Origin: Candidatus Aminicenantota bacterium
GTDB taxonomy: Bacteria > Acidobacteriota > Aminicenantia > Aminicenantales > Aminicenantaceae
Assembly (NCBI GenBank): GCA_014727835.1
Contig: WJMT01000046.1
Span: forward strand, 28,902 to 92,901
Reading direction: 5' to 3'
DNA length: 64,000 nucleotides
Program-made: the position numbers and the translations under genes
The notes under the pieces: generated by a model
Told to the model about the DNA's origin: nothing
What the model saw: the letters and a program-made list of their open reading frames with translations, nothing else
Database searches by the model: none
Part shown: one piece after another, positions 6,061 to 15,187 of the stretch
Numbering within the stretch: the first letter of the stretch is position 1
Layout: each line of letters opens with the position of its first letter

Positions 6061-7530
6061 TTATCTGGCATTGGGATTGGGAGTGGGCTTCAATGCTCCC
6101 ACTTTCTCCCTCCACAGATGCAGCTTGTCTTTGAGTTCTGATGCTGTATCCGGAAGTTGCTGTGAGAGGTCGTTTTGTTCGCTAAGGTCCTGGCTTAAAT
6201 CATAGAGTTCAATGTGGTGGTCTTCGAAAAATTCAATCAATTTATACTTCCCGCACCGAATGGCAGAACTCGGGCTCCCTCCCTGGTTTCCATAATGAGG
6301 ATAGTGCCAAAAAAGACACCGGTCCTCTATCTGATTTTTCCCTTTGAGCAGAGGCACCAGACTTTTCCCGTCCAAGTGCTGGCTGGGCAGTGCTGGACTT
6401 CCGGTCATTTCCAGGAGAGTGGGATAAAAATCAGTGCTGATAGCCGGCTCTGAACACTGGACTCCGGCCTGGGTCACACCAGGCCATCGGATGATCAGAG
6501 GCTCTCTGATCCCTCCTTCATAAAGCCACCCTTTCCCGGCTCTCAGGGGAAGATTGGAAGTGGGATGTCCTTCGGAGGTGGAAAGGCCTCCGTTGTCAGA
6601 CATAAAGATGATGACAGTGTTGTCATAAAGCCCAAGACTTTTCAACCGATTGATGATTTTCCCTACAGCCAGATCCATGGCTTCCACCATACCCCCGTAC
6701 ACAGCATGGTTCTGAATAAGCCGGACTTTTCTCTCTCCTTCTCTGCCCCAGATCTGTCTTTCATTCTCTATGCTTTTTTTCTTTTCTCTGTATTTTTCCT
6801 CCAGGTCCTTTCTGGCCATCAGCGGGGTGTGTACTGAATAGAAAGAAAGAAAAGCGAGGAAATTTTGATCCTTTTTCTTTTCAATAAACCGGCAGGTCTC
6901 AGAAGCCAGCCGGTCCGGAAGGTGCTCTCCTTCTGGCCCATCCTCTAGTTTGGGATTTCCATAAGGCGAAAAATACTTGTTCCCTCCATAGGGACCTCCC
7001 CTCTCCCAGCCGCCTTTATTGACATCAAAACCCTGGTCTTCAGGATAATACCCTTTGCCTCCCATATGCCACTTGCCCGCAAAAAAGGTGGCGTATCCTG
7101 CCTTTTTCAATGCTTCAGCCAGAGTGACTTCTTGAAGGGGCATGTGGGCCTTATAAGGAGCCGGGACAAGGGATTTGTGTCTGGTCCAGTGTTCAGACAC
7201 CGACTCTGGTTGAGGCGCGCCAAAATAATCTGTGGTTTGGAGCCGGGCCGGATATTTTCCGGTCATGATGCTCACTCTGGTTGGGCTGCAGACCGGACAT
7301 GCGGCATACGCATCTGTGAACCGTACCCCCTCGGCTGCCAAACAATCCACATGAGGAGTCTCATAAAAAGGGCTCCCATAACAACTCAAATCTTTCCACC
7401 CCAAATCATCCACCAGCACAAACAAAAAATTAGGCTTCTGCTTCACTGGGCTGCAGAAAAACGCACCGGAGGACAAACTCAAGGCCGCACTTCCCCATAA
7501 ACATTTTTTGATAAAATGCCGCCGGTCCAT
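6061..7530 (-). CDS. Exported sulfatase, CxPTR-type active site
   Basis: 489 residues with a Tat-like start (MDRRHFIKKCLWGSAALSLSSGAFFC) and a possible lipobox Cys. The sulfatase fold begins KPNFLFVLVDDLGWKDLSCYG. The formylglycine motif is CSPTRVSIMTGKYPAR, with Thr in place of the usual Ser of CxPSR; this variant is well represented in polysaccharide sulfatases. MSDNGG follows later and the C-terminus carries YDLSQDLSEQNDLS. It and the 477-aa sulfatase are separated by about 200 bp and may act on the same glycan. No glycoside hydrolase or SusCD pair is adjacent. Confidence 0.9.
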   Translation of the reverse strand: MDRRHFIKKCLWGSAALSLSSGAFFCSPVKQKPNFLFVLVDDLGWKDLSCYGSPFYETPHVDCLAAEGVRFTDAYAACPVCSPTRVSIMTGKYPARLQTTDYFGAPQPESVSEHWTRHKSLVPAPYKAHMPLQEVTLAEALKKAGYATFFAGKWHMGGKGYYPEDQGFDVNKGGWERGGPYGGNKYFSPYGNPKLEDGPEGEHLPDRLASETCRFIEKKKDQNFLAFLSFYSVHTPLMARKDLEEKYREKKKSIENERQIWGREGERKVRLIQNHAVYGGMVEAMDLAVGKIINRLKSLGLYDNTVIIFMSDNGGLSTSEGHPTSNLPLRAGKGWLYEGGIREPLIIRWPGVTQAGVQCSEPAISTDFYPTLLEMTGSPALPSQHLDGKSLVPLLKGKNQIEDRCLFWHYPHYGNQGGSPSSAIRCGKYKLIEFFEDHHIELYDLSQDLSEQNDLSQQLPDTASELKDKLHLWREKVGALKPTPNPNAR

Positions 7531-7613
7531 GAATCATCCTACTCAACAGAGTCCTCCCCACTATATAACAAATGGGATTGCAATAAAACATTATAAAAGA
7601 TATCATTTTCAGC

Positions 7614-7982
7614 ATGAACAAATACATTTTCTGGAACTTAGTCCATAAACACACCTGTATTGCGCTGAATGAGGACCTCTCCAAATACGCTCAGGGTGAG
7701 ACGTTCTGGAAAGCTCTGTTCAATCTGGGCGAGACCACCAACAAATTTGTTCCTTCTGTCAATCCTGATCTCACTCCTCTAAACAAGCGGATCCAAATGT
7801 ATTATGAGACCGGATTGAACAAAGTGGAGATTTTGGTGGAACAGAAAAAAAAACAATTTTCCATTCAATGTTCAAACAGCAGGTCTTTTCTCAATGACCA
7901 AGACGAACAAAAAGCACTTCTGAAATACATCCGGTCCAGAGCTGAAAAATCAATCATTGATCCCGGCCTGAAAAAACTCTAA
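7614..7982 (+). CDS. Hypothetical protein, 122 aa
   Basis: I do not recognise this gene. It lies alone on the plus strand, divergent from the sulfatase and convergent with the kinase-like gene, whose stop is 5 bp away. The product looks soluble: an N-terminal segment KYIFWNLVHKHTCIALNEDL, a Lys-rich middle (VEILVEQKKKQFSIQC), and a helical end. No clear Shine-Dalgarno precedes the ATG. Length, intact frame and lack of an overlapping gene support it moderately. Confidence 0.55.
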   Translation: MNKYIFWNLVHKHTCIALNEDLSKYAQGETFWKALFNLGETTNKFVPSVNPDLTPLNKRIQMYYETGLNKVEILVEQKKKQFSIQCSNSRSFLNDQDEQKALLKYIRSRAEKSIIDPGLKKL

Positions 7983-7987
7983 TGGCT

Positions 7988-8809
7988 TTAATAGAGAAAT
8001 TTGTCTTCGCCCACTTCCTTGATCATGTCTTTGATTTCTTTTAAGAGCAGTTCTTTTCGCTTGAGCACAGCTTGGATCTCTTTATCAGTGAGATAAGGAC
8101 CTACGGCTTCTTTGATGCTCTCAAAATTCAGGGATTTGATTTTTTCATTAAACTCTCTGGGCAGCATGCGGATCAGTTTTTTTTCCTTGATCCCGTTTTT
8201 TCCATATAAAAGATTCCGGGTGTATCTTCTTTTTGCCCGGAAACTGCGGGAATGATCGATGAGCAGGGTTCTCCAGTCCTTTGTGTATCGGATGTTCTGC
8301 TGGGTCCGGTCTTCATTGGCAATCAGACAATCAAAAGCCCTGGTCAAATATTTTCTGCGGTTCCACTTGACCACATAAGTCTTTGGAATGCCCATTCCTT
8401 TCTCCATCCGGTCCAGATCGCTCATCTCACTGGTGACCCATAACTGAAGAGAACCTTTCTTGCCGTTGAACTCCCTTTCTACAGTAGGAGGAACCATATG
8501 AAGACCTAACAGTTTATCCATTTCATAAGCAGCGATCTCATACTGCCATCCCTCAAGATAACCTTTCTGCATTCCAGAGGGATTTTTCCAGCATCCTGAA
8601 TGTTCGATATCTCCTTCTTTCATATACAGCCGGTAGGGTTTGGTCACTCCTTCTCCGATATCCTCTGACTTTATGATTTCAGCGGTCTGGAGAAACTCCT
8701 CCCATTTGGCCTGTTGGGCGATCTCTTCAGAAGTGAATTGAGAAAACAATCCATGCTCACTGCTGATAAGAAGGAGACCCACAATCACAACAGAGATGTT
8801 TTTCTTCAT
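7988..8809 (-). CDS. Secreted FAM20/PI3K-like atypical kinase-fold protein
   Basis: I start it at the ATG at 8809 (MKKNISVVIVGLLLISSEHG), preceded by GAGGGGG, rather than 27 codons earlier. This gives 273 residues with a signal peptide. The core has the layout of HipA/FAM20/PI3-4-kinase-like enzymes: KPYRLYMKEGD, then YEIAAYEMDKLLGLHMVPPTVER (alpha-C-like Glu), then QLWV, then a catalytic-type FDCLIANEDRTQQNI, then a metal-binding-type LLIDHSRSFR. The N-x-DR..N and ID-x-S-x-x-F motifs are the key evidence. Signal plus kinase fold would place it in the periplasm or outside, where FAM20-type kinases act on secreted proteins or sugars. Substrate and activity are not known. Confidence 0.6.
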   Translation of the reverse strand: MKKNISVVIVGLLLISSEHGLFSQFTSEEIAQQAKWEEFLQTAEIIKSEDIGEGVTKPYRLYMKEGDIEHSGCWKNPSGMQKGYLEGWQYEIAAYEMDKLLGLHMVPPTVEREFNGKKGSLQLWVTSEMSDLDRMEKGMGIPKTYVVKWNRRKYLTRAFDCLIANEDRTQQNIRYTKDWRTLLIDHSRSFRAKRRYTRNLLYGKNGIKEKKLIRMLPREFNEKIKSLNFESIKEAVGPYLTDKEIQAVLKRKELLLKEIKDMIKEVGEDKFLY

Positions 8810-9030
8810 TTCTATCCCCCTCTTCATTCCTGTGAATTTGTCTGCCATTGATTGAAAACCAATCCATCTCATTATAGGATCCCAGCTCAAAACTCACAAC
8901 CTTTTTTTGTATGAGTTTTCCACTATTTCTGTGAATAAATTTGTTAAAAACCCCTTTGAATTTTCTTTAATTGATTGATTTTCTATCAATTAGTTTAAAC
9001 TGCACAACATTTGGGCATTTGCCTTTAACA

Positions 9031-9912
9031 TCAATGAGAGGATTTGTCGATAGGCTGTTTGGTGTCCGGATTACGGAGAGCTTTCCAGGAAGTTTTTTTC
9101 TGAGAGGCTGTGCTTTGAACATCTCCGCTCATCACATCTTCATTGACCCGGCCGGTGAATGTCCAGACTTTATCCGGAGATTTGATCTTGAAGCCTATTT
9201 CGCTGCCTGAAAGCTGTTCTTCAGTTACTTTCCATGTCTCTGTTTCAGGGATGACACTCCCCTGGGCATACTGAAAGACTTGAGTGAAACGAATAATGGT
9301 TTCCAGAGAATCGTCAGCCAAAACGACTTTCCAATCCCCGCTGACATTGGCAGGGACCATCCAGTAATAGACAAAATGGGCTTCCTCATCCAAAATCACC
9401 ATGGATTCCTCATCAGGAGTCCAGCTGTTCATATCAAAGTCATGAGAAAGGACCCGGGTCCCTGGTTTCACTTCATCAAAAATTCTGGGGCGCAGCTTCA
9501 AATTGACTGAAGGCAAAAGATACAGAGTGATCACTGTAGCCTCACTCAAATCTGTTTCGTACAGGTTCTGATTGTGAAACTCCACCAAATTTTCCACTCC
9601 GGCAATGCGGGCGTTCTGTCGGCTCTCCTCGACTCGTTCTGAATTTAAGTCCACACCGGAACCTCGGACTGTGTACTGGACCGCAGCCTGAATCACGATC
9701 CGGCCGTCCCCGCATCCCAAATCCAGCAGAACATCCCCTTGTTCAAGGTCTGCCAGCTCCAGCATCTCATCCACCACTTTCATTGGTGTGGGGACATAGG
9801 GAACATCTAATCCGATTCCCTCATCCGAGGTTGTTTTCTGCTGACAAAGTGATAAACAAAATACACTCAAAAAGACCATGGAAATCATAGCGCTTGTTTT
9901 TCTTTTCATCAT
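9031..9912 (-). CDS. Exported SAM-dependent methyltransferase-like lipoprotein
   Basis: 293 residues. The start MMKRKTSAMISMVFLSVFCLSLCQQ is a signal peptide with a plausible lipobox ending in Cys. The class I methyltransferase domain follows: VPTPMKVVDEMLELA, motif I VLLDLGCGDGRIVIQAA, acidic motif SGVDLNSERV, and FHNQNLY. The C-terminal 90 residues are a beta-rich region (GDWKVVLADDS..GSEIGFKIKSPDKVWTFTGRV). Exported methyltransferase-fold proteins with a DOT1-like core are known from several Gram-negative groups, but the source of SAM outside the cytoplasm is a puzzle. It lies 18 bp downstream of the MBL hydrolase gene at the tail of the nuo cluster. Confidence 0.75.
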   Translation of the reverse strand: MMKRKTSAMISMVFLSVFCLSLCQQKTTSDEGIGLDVPYVPTPMKVVDEMLELADLEQGDVLLDLGCGDGRIVIQAAVQYTVRGSGVDLNSERVEESRQNARIAGVENLVEFHNQNLYETDLSEATVITLYLLPSVNLKLRPRIFDEVKPGTRVLSHDFDMNSWTPDEESMVILDEEAHFVYYWMVPANVSGDWKVVLADDSLETIIRFTQVFQYAQGSVIPETETWKVTEEQLSGSEIGFKIKSPDKVWTFTGRVNEDVMSGDVQSTASQKKTSWKALRNPDTKQPIDKSSH

Positions 9913-9930
9913 AGAATGAGATTCCCCTTT

Positions 9931-10797
9931 TTAGGATGAACCACTCCCAGACAAAGGATTGAACTCATATTTCTTCTTTGTCTTGGATATGGTGCCGAAA
10001 TAATGCTGCGGATCATGATTCAAAGCAAGGATCCACTGGTTTTGGAGAGCTTTCTGCAGAAATTTTTCTTTGTTCTTCAGAGTCTTGACCGGATACAGGT
10101 CATAGCTCATCACATATGGAAGATGGACATGGGAAGCCGTGGGGATCATGTCTCCCATAAAATAAAGAGTCTTTGCTCCGGATTTCACTCTCACTAGTTG
10201 ATGGGATGAGGTATGGCCCTCAGCCAATTCGACCTGAACTCCTGGAGTGACTTCAGTATCCCCTTCTACCAGATTTAGCTGCCCGTGTAGGTCAAGAGGT
10301 AAAAATGAGTTTTTATCATAACTGGGTTTGTCTCTGGGACCGGGATCCAGAGCATTGTTCCACTCTCCCTTTTGAATGATGTATCGGGCGTTGGGAAACG
10401 CAGGAATGAATTCTCCTTCGTTGTTTTGAGTCGTATTCCCTCCGCAGTGGTCAAAATGCAGATGAGTGTTGATAACAAAATCGACATCTTGGGATGCATA
10501 TCCGATCTGTTCAAGAGCTCCCTTTAAACCGGGTTCCTGTTCCACAGAATAGTATTCATAAATCTTTTTTCTGAGGTTTTTTCCGATCCCGGTGTCCACT
10601 AGAATGGTCTTTTCTCCGGTGTCAACCAGTATGGAATTCAGTCCCAGTTTGATGCGGTTCAAAGAATCAGCTTCAAATGTTTTTTCCCATAACACTTTGG
10701 GAACCACACCAAACATGGCCCCACCGTCCAAATGGAAAAATCCGTCTCTCAGGCCGTGAACTTCAAATGTTCCCAAAGACAGTTTATTTAGGCTCAT
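9931..10797 (-). CDS. MBL-fold metallo-hydrolase
   Basis: 288 residues, cytoplasmic. The metal-binding motif INTHLHFDHCGGNT is the HxHxDH signature. Further ligands appear in EGHTSSH, MGDMIP and LNHDPQH. The overall layout resembles the lactonase-like MBL group, but the substrate is not determined. The ATG lies within the last codons of nuoI (overlap of 14 bp), so it is translated from the nuo transcript. Presence in a respiratory operon may reflect operon extension rather than a role in complex I. Confidence 0.85.
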   Translation of the reverse strand: MSLNKLSLGTFEVHGLRDGFFHLDGGAMFGVVPKVLWEKTFEADSLNRIKLGLNSILVDTGEKTILVDTGIGKNLRKKIYEYYSVEQEPGLKGALEQIGYASQDVDFVINTHLHFDHCGGNTTQNNEGEFIPAFPNARYIIQKGEWNNALDPGPRDKPSYDKNSFLPLDLHGQLNLVEGDTEVTPGVQVELAEGHTSSHQLVRVKSGAKTLYFMGDMIPTASHVHLPYVMSYDLYPVKTLKNKEKFLQKALQNQWILALNHDPQHYFGTISKTKKKYEFNPLSGSGSS

Positions 10798-11266
10798 TTA
10801 AGAGAGATTCCAAATCGAGCACCATATCTTTTCTGTTGTATTGGGCAAATTCCACTTCTCCAGTGTCCATGCGGATGGCATCTTCAGGACAGGCTTCCAC
10901 ACAAAAACCGCAGAAACAGCAGCGGGAAAGGTCGATGATAAAGGTTGAAGGATATTTCTGTATCTCCGGGTCCGGATCTTCAGTGGCCTCAATATAGATG
11001 CACTCAGACGGACAAACCGTTTCACAGAGCATGCAGGCCACGCATCTGGGTTTTCCGTCTTCTCTTTTCATGAGCCGGTGAAGACTCCGGTGTCTTTCCG
11101 CGATCTCTGTTTTCTGTTCCGGATATTGAATGGTGAAAGCGCCTTTTCTTTTGGTCTTAATCCCGAACAGATTCAAGATGTGGAAAACCATATTCACAAT
11201 AAAATGGCGCGCAGTGATAAGGATTCCTCTGATGATCTCAATAAAGTATCCGAATAATCTAAACAT
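10784..11266 (-). CDS. nuoI: NADH-quinone oxidoreductase subunit I
   Basis: 160 residues with two [4Fe-4S] motifs, CVACMLCETVCPSECI and CCFCGFCVEACPEDAI. These hold clusters N6a and N6b, which pass electrons from the peripheral arm to NuoB. A short amphipathic N-terminal helix (MFRLFGYFIEIIRGIL) precedes them. In complete operons nuoJ follows; here the next gene is an MBL hydrolase, so the cluster stops at subunit I. Confidence 0.95.
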   Translation of the reverse strand: MFRLFGYFIEIIRGILITARHFIVNMVFHILNLFGIKTKRKGAFTIQYPEQKTEIAERHRSLHRLMKREDGKPRCVACMLCETVCPSECIYIEATEDPDPEIQKYPSTFIIDLSRCCFCGFCVEACPEDAIRMDTGEVEFAQYNRKDMVLDLESLLNEPK

Positions 11267-11267
11267 T

Positions 11268-12353
11268 TTATAAACTCATAAAAAACGCAGTGGCTGCAAT
11301 ATTGAAGAGACTCAGGGGGATTAAGAATTTCCATCCGAAGTCCATGAGCTGGTCATACCTGAAACGGGGATAAGTCCACCGGACCAGGATCTGAAGCCAG
11401 CAAAAAAAGAACACCTTTAGGTTAAACATGATGACCTGAAACACCACCACCAACCAGTAAGGAAGAAGCCATTCTCCTCCCCAAGGGAAATGGAAGCCTT
11501 CTGCACTCAGCCAGGGCACATGGTATCCTCCGAAAAACAGAGTGGTCAAAAGACAGGAAATGATCAGGACCTTCATAAAATCCGTAAACATGTAAAGACC
11601 GTATTTCAATCCTCCGTATTCGGTGAAAAAGCCCACAATCTCTGATTCCCCTTCCGGAAGGTCAAAAGGGACTCTTTCCGATTCAGCCATAGCTGCCATT
11701 AGAAAAATGATAAAGCCCAGAGGCTGGAGAAAAATCCCCCACTTGGGAAGCCAGCCAAACAAAACCTCACTCTGGAATCCCACAATTTCAGAAAACTGAA
11801 GTGATGGAAAGACCATTACAATGCCGATTAAAGACAATCCCAGGGCCACTTCATAGGAGATGAGCTGGGCCGATCCTCTCAGTCCTCCCAGCAGAGTCCA
11901 CCTGTTATTGGAGACCCACCCACTGAGGATCACTCCGTAAATGCTGAGAGCCAGAAAGGCCAGTACAAAAAGGATCCCCACATTCAGGTCCACCACCTGC
12001 AGCGGAATCTCTTTGCCGCTGATCTGAATAGGACTTCCAAAAGGGATGGTGGCGATAGTCACTGCTACAAAAAAGAAAGACAGAAACGGAGCCAGATTGT
12101 GCAGGAATTTTTTTGAAAACTCGGGAGTGAAATCTTCTTTGGTCATCATCTTAATGGCATCAGCAAACGGCTGAAAAAGGCCTAGAACGCGGATTCCGAA
12201 AAAATTTGCACGGTTTGCTCCCACTCTGTCCTGCATCACAGCGCTTTCTTTTCGTTCTGCCCAGGTCAAATACAGAGACAGCACAAGAAACCAAACAATG
12301 GCACCCACAAATTTCACCAGAATAATCAATACATCAATCACGTTATTTTCCAA
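11268..12353 (-). CDS. nuoH: NADH-quinone oxidoreductase subunit H
   Basis: 361-residue membrane subunit with about eight transmembrane helices that forms part of the quinone-binding chamber. Conserved segments are YLTWAERKESAVMQDRVGANRAN near residue 30, GLFQPFADAIKMMTKED, and the loop AMAESERVPFDLPEGESEIVGFFTEYGG. It is the only membrane-arm subunit besides NuoA in this cluster. The start overlaps the end of nuoG by 11 bp. Confidence 0.95.
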   Translation of the reverse strand: MENNVIDVLIILVKFVGAIVWFLVLSLYLTWAERKESAVMQDRVGANRANFFGIRVLGLFQPFADAIKMMTKEDFTPEFSKKFLHNLAPFLSFFFVAVTIATIPFGSPIQISGKEIPLQVVDLNVGILFVLAFLALSIYGVILSGWVSNNRWTLLGGLRGSAQLISYEVALGLSLIGIVMVFPSLQFSEIVGFQSEVLFGWLPKWGIFLQPLGFIIFLMAAMAESERVPFDLPEGESEIVGFFTEYGGLKYGLYMFTDFMKVLIISCLLTTLFFGGYHVPWLSAEGFHFPWGGEWLLPYWLVVVFQVIMFNLKVFFFCWLQILVRWTYPRFRYDQLMDFGWKFLIPLSLFNIAATAFFMSL

Positions 12354-13902
12354 AAAATTTTATTTTTTTCTTCATCATTTGAAACACATCAAAAGGAGAG
12401 GATAACCGGGCATAGGATTTGAAATCAACTTTGATCTCTTTTCCCAAAGACACCAGCCACTCCCATTCAGCCCGGGCTTGTCCGGGAGAATAGAGAACAG
12501 GGCCAAAATGCTGGATCCTTTCATCCTCATTAGTGAACGAACCGGCTTTTTCAGCCGGTACAGCTGTAGGTATGACCAGATCAAAATCCTTGTTCCATTC
12601 TCTTTCAAACGGGGTGAACAGGATTTTGGTTTGGACTTCCTTTATTTTTGACATGAGTCCAGTCAATTGATCCAAATCAAAAGGGGACGCCCAGAATACA
12701 AATAAAAGTTCTGTACCATCAAACACCTGGCCCTCGCTGATGGCCTCCAATGAAAATCCGATCTCTTGAGCTCCTTTTTTATTAGGGGTGCGGTCTGAGG
12801 TTAAAAGCAGGTCATCTGCTTCGCGCTGAGCTGTTGTGGGAAAAAAGACTTTTTGGGACTCCAGGTTCTCAGTAAAGATCTTTTTGACCAAAAACAGTTC
12901 TTCATTGGTCAGCCAGGTGTTTGATATCACACCCAGGCGGTTGAGTTTGTTTTTGTAAATGAGCTTTTTGACCTGGTCTGCAGCATAGGTCACAGCTTTT
13001 TTTGGGTCTAAAGCTGAGTCTCCCTGCTTGAGAACGATTTTTTCTGCTCTGTCTTGGTCCATATAAGAATAGCCATAGCGGCCGATATCGCAAATCCAGT
13101 ATCCTTTCTCTTTTTGATCCTTTTCTCTGGAGGTCACACGGGATGTAATTCTGTAAACTCTCTTGGGAACATCAAAACGCGCAAATCCGGGATGGTGCTC
13201 GATAAAAATGTTGCATCCCCTAGAACACAGAGGGCAGATAGAAGCACCTTTTTCCAGAAACCAGTTTCTGGTTTTGAACCGAAAATCCTTATCTGTGATG
13301 GCACCCACCGGGCACAACTCGGTTAGGTTTCCGGCATAATTGTTGTCAATGAGCCGCTGGTCAAAAATCCCGATCTCGGAATAAACACCGCGTTCAAACA
13401 CACCCAGCTCCTCTGTCTGGGTGATGTCTCTCAAAAAACGCACGCAACGAGTGCAGAGCACACACCGCTCTCTGTCCAGGATCAGTCCTTTCCCTAGGGG
13501 AACATTCTTGTCTTTTCTTTCTTTTTGTTCCATAAAAGTGCTTTCAAAAAGACCGTACTGTTCATAGTAATCCTGAAGAGTACACTCCCCTGCTTTATCA
13601 CAGATAGGACAATCCATAGGATGTTCTGCCAGCAGAAACTCAAGCACTCCTTGTCTTGCTTGCCGAACATTTTCAGTCTCTGTAAAGACCTTCATCCCTT
13701 CCTTGACCTGAGTGGCACAGGCCAACTCCAAACAGAGATGACCTTCGATCTCCACCAGACACATCCGGCAGCTTCCCTCCGGAGCAAAGGCTTCGTGATA
13801 ACATATATGGGGAATATGGATGCCAGCTCTTTCCGCAGCTTTGAGCACAGTGATCCCTTCTGGGACCTTGATGGAACGGTCATTGATGAATATCTCTACC
13901 AT
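12343..13902 (-). CDS. nuoG: NADH-quinone oxidoreductase subunit G (short form)
   Basis: 519 residues, against about 680-900 in classical NuoG. The N-terminal Fe-S part is complete: [2Fe-2S] motif HICYHEAFAPEGSCRMCLVEI, the His/Cys cluster segment MDCPICDKAGECTLQDYYEQYG, then ERCVLCTRCVRF and a CPVGAIT element. A further cluster motif, CPLCSRGCNIFIEH, matches the extra N7-type site. The molybdopterin-like C-terminal domain is shortened but recognisable (FDLVIPTAVPAEKAGSFTNEDERIQ). The short length suggests a reduced domain, not a frameshift, because the frame runs straight into nuoH. Confidence 0.93.
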   Translation of the reverse strand: MVEIFINDRSIKVPEGITVLKAAERAGIHIPHICYHEAFAPEGSCRMCLVEIEGHLCLELACATQVKEGMKVFTETENVRQARQGVLEFLLAEHPMDCPICDKAGECTLQDYYEQYGLFESTFMEQKERKDKNVPLGKGLILDRERCVLCTRCVRFLRDITQTEELGVFERGVYSEIGIFDQRLIDNNYAGNLTELCPVGAITDKDFRFKTRNWFLEKGASICPLCSRGCNIFIEHHPGFARFDVPKRVYRITSRVTSREKDQKEKGYWICDIGRYGYSYMDQDRAEKIVLKQGDSALDPKKAVTYAADQVKKLIYKNKLNRLGVISNTWLTNEELFLVKKIFTENLESQKVFFPTTAQREADDLLLTSDRTPNKKGAQEIGFSLEAISEGQVFDGTELLFVFWASPFDLDQLTGLMSKIKEVQTKILFTPFEREWNKDFDLVIPTAVPAEKAGSFTNEDERIQHFGPVLYSPGQARAEWEWLVSLGKEIKVDFKSYARLSSPFDVFQMMKKKIKFFGK

Positions 13903-13921
13903 CTCTGTCTTTTCCTCACGT

Positions 13922-15187
13922 TCATTTAATTGTTCCTTGGATAAAGGACTCCAATTCCTTTCTAAATTTTTTCACTATAGCCAAAATGGGCATGGCTGCT
14001 GCATCTCCCAGCGGGCAAAGGGTTTTTGCCAGCATATTGGAAGCCAATCTCTGGATGGTATCCAAATCCTGTTTTTTGCCTTTGCCTTGATAAATCCTCT
14101 GCACTGTTTTGTGGATCCATGAATTTCCGATTCTGCAGGGAGTGCATTGGCCGCAGGACTCATGGGAGTAGAACTGAGTGACCTTCCTCAACACATCAAT
14201 GATGGCCACTCCCTCATCCAATACGATCACAGCTCCTGAGCCCAGCATGGAATCTGCTTTCATAAGCGACTCACAATCCATAGGAATATCGATCTCATCA
14301 GGTTTGAGTATGGGAGATGACAGGCCTCCGGGAATCACTGCTTTGAGTTTTTTATTTGATTTCATTCCTCCGGCATGCTTGAAAATCAATTCCTTTAAAG
14401 AACTGCCTACCGGAAGCTCGTAGATCCCCGGATTTTTGACTTTCCCGCTGACTCCGAAAATACGGGTTCCGCCATCCTCGGGAATCCCCTGCTGGATGAA
14501 CCAATCCGCTCCTTTTTCCAAAATATACGGCACATTGGACAGGGTCTCTACATTGTTGATCACTGTGGGACACTGAAAAAGACCAACAGCTGCTGGGAAG
14601 GGAGGTTTCAAGCGGGGATGTCCCCGTTTCCCTTCCAACGATTCCAAAAGTGCGGTCTCTTCTCCGCAAATATAAGCTCCGGCTCCCCTGTGAACAGTGA
14701 TCTGGAGGTCAAATCCGGAATTGAGGAGGTTTTTGCCGACAAATCCTTTCTTTTCAGCTTCTAAAATGGCTCTTTCCAGGCGGCGGGCAATGTTTTCGTA
14801 TTCTCCCCGGATGTAGATGAAGGCATGGTGGATACCCACAGCATAGCTGGTCAGCACGATTCCCTCCAGAAGCATATGAGGATTGTGAGACATGATGTAT
14901 CTGTCTTTAAATGTACCAGGTTCTCCTTCGTCTGCATTCACGCACAGATACTTGGGCTTGTCTGCATCCTGGGGAACAAAGCTCCATTTCACTCCAGCCG
15001 GAAAACCTGCTCCTCCTCTTCCCCTCAGATGAGCGGCTTTGACCTCATTGAGCACTTCTTCGGGCTTGAGCTCTTTGATCACTTTTTTCAGTGTTTTGTA
15101 TCCGCCTTTTTTCATGTACACATCGATCTTAAAGAGATGTTCCACTCCAAAATTTTGAGTGAGTACTTTTTCCGGCACTTTATTCAT
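13922..15187 (-). CDS. nuoF: NADH-quinone oxidoreductase subunit F
   Basis: 421 residues. This is the NADH- and FMN-binding subunit: GRGGAGFPAGVKWSF (NADH/FMN site), CVNADEGEPGTFKDR, GAGAYICGEETALLESLEGKRG, and the N3 cluster motif SCGQCTPCRIG near the C-terminus. It forms the electron-input module with NuoE and NuoG. The start overlaps the end of nuoE by 8 bp. Confidence 0.96.
   Translation of the reverse strand: MNKVPEKVLTQNFGVEHLFKIDVYMKKGGYKTLKKVIKELKPEEVLNEVKAAHLRGRGGAGFPAGVKWSFVPQDADKPKYLCVNADEGEPGTFKDRYIMSHNPHMLLEGIVLTSYAVGIHHAFIYIRGEYENIARRLERAILEAEKKGFVGKNLLNSGFDLQITVHRGAGAYICGEETALLESLEGKRGHPRLKPPFPAAVGLFQCPTVINNVETLSNVPYILEKGADWFIQQGIPEDGGTRIFGVSGKVKNPGIYELPVGSSLKELIFKHAGGMKSNKKLKAVIPGGLSSPILKPDEIDIPMDCESLMKADSMLGSGAVIVLDEGVAIIDVLRKVTQFYSHESCGQCTPCRIGNSWIHKTVQRIYQGKGKKQDLDTIQRLASNMLAKTLCPLGDAAAMPILAIVKKFRKELESFIQGTIK

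Noticed and set aside
8930-9030. AATTGAT..ATCAATT inverted repeat as terminator of the methyltransferase gene
   Set aside because: The stem is all A/T except one pair per arm and no T-run follows on the minus strand.
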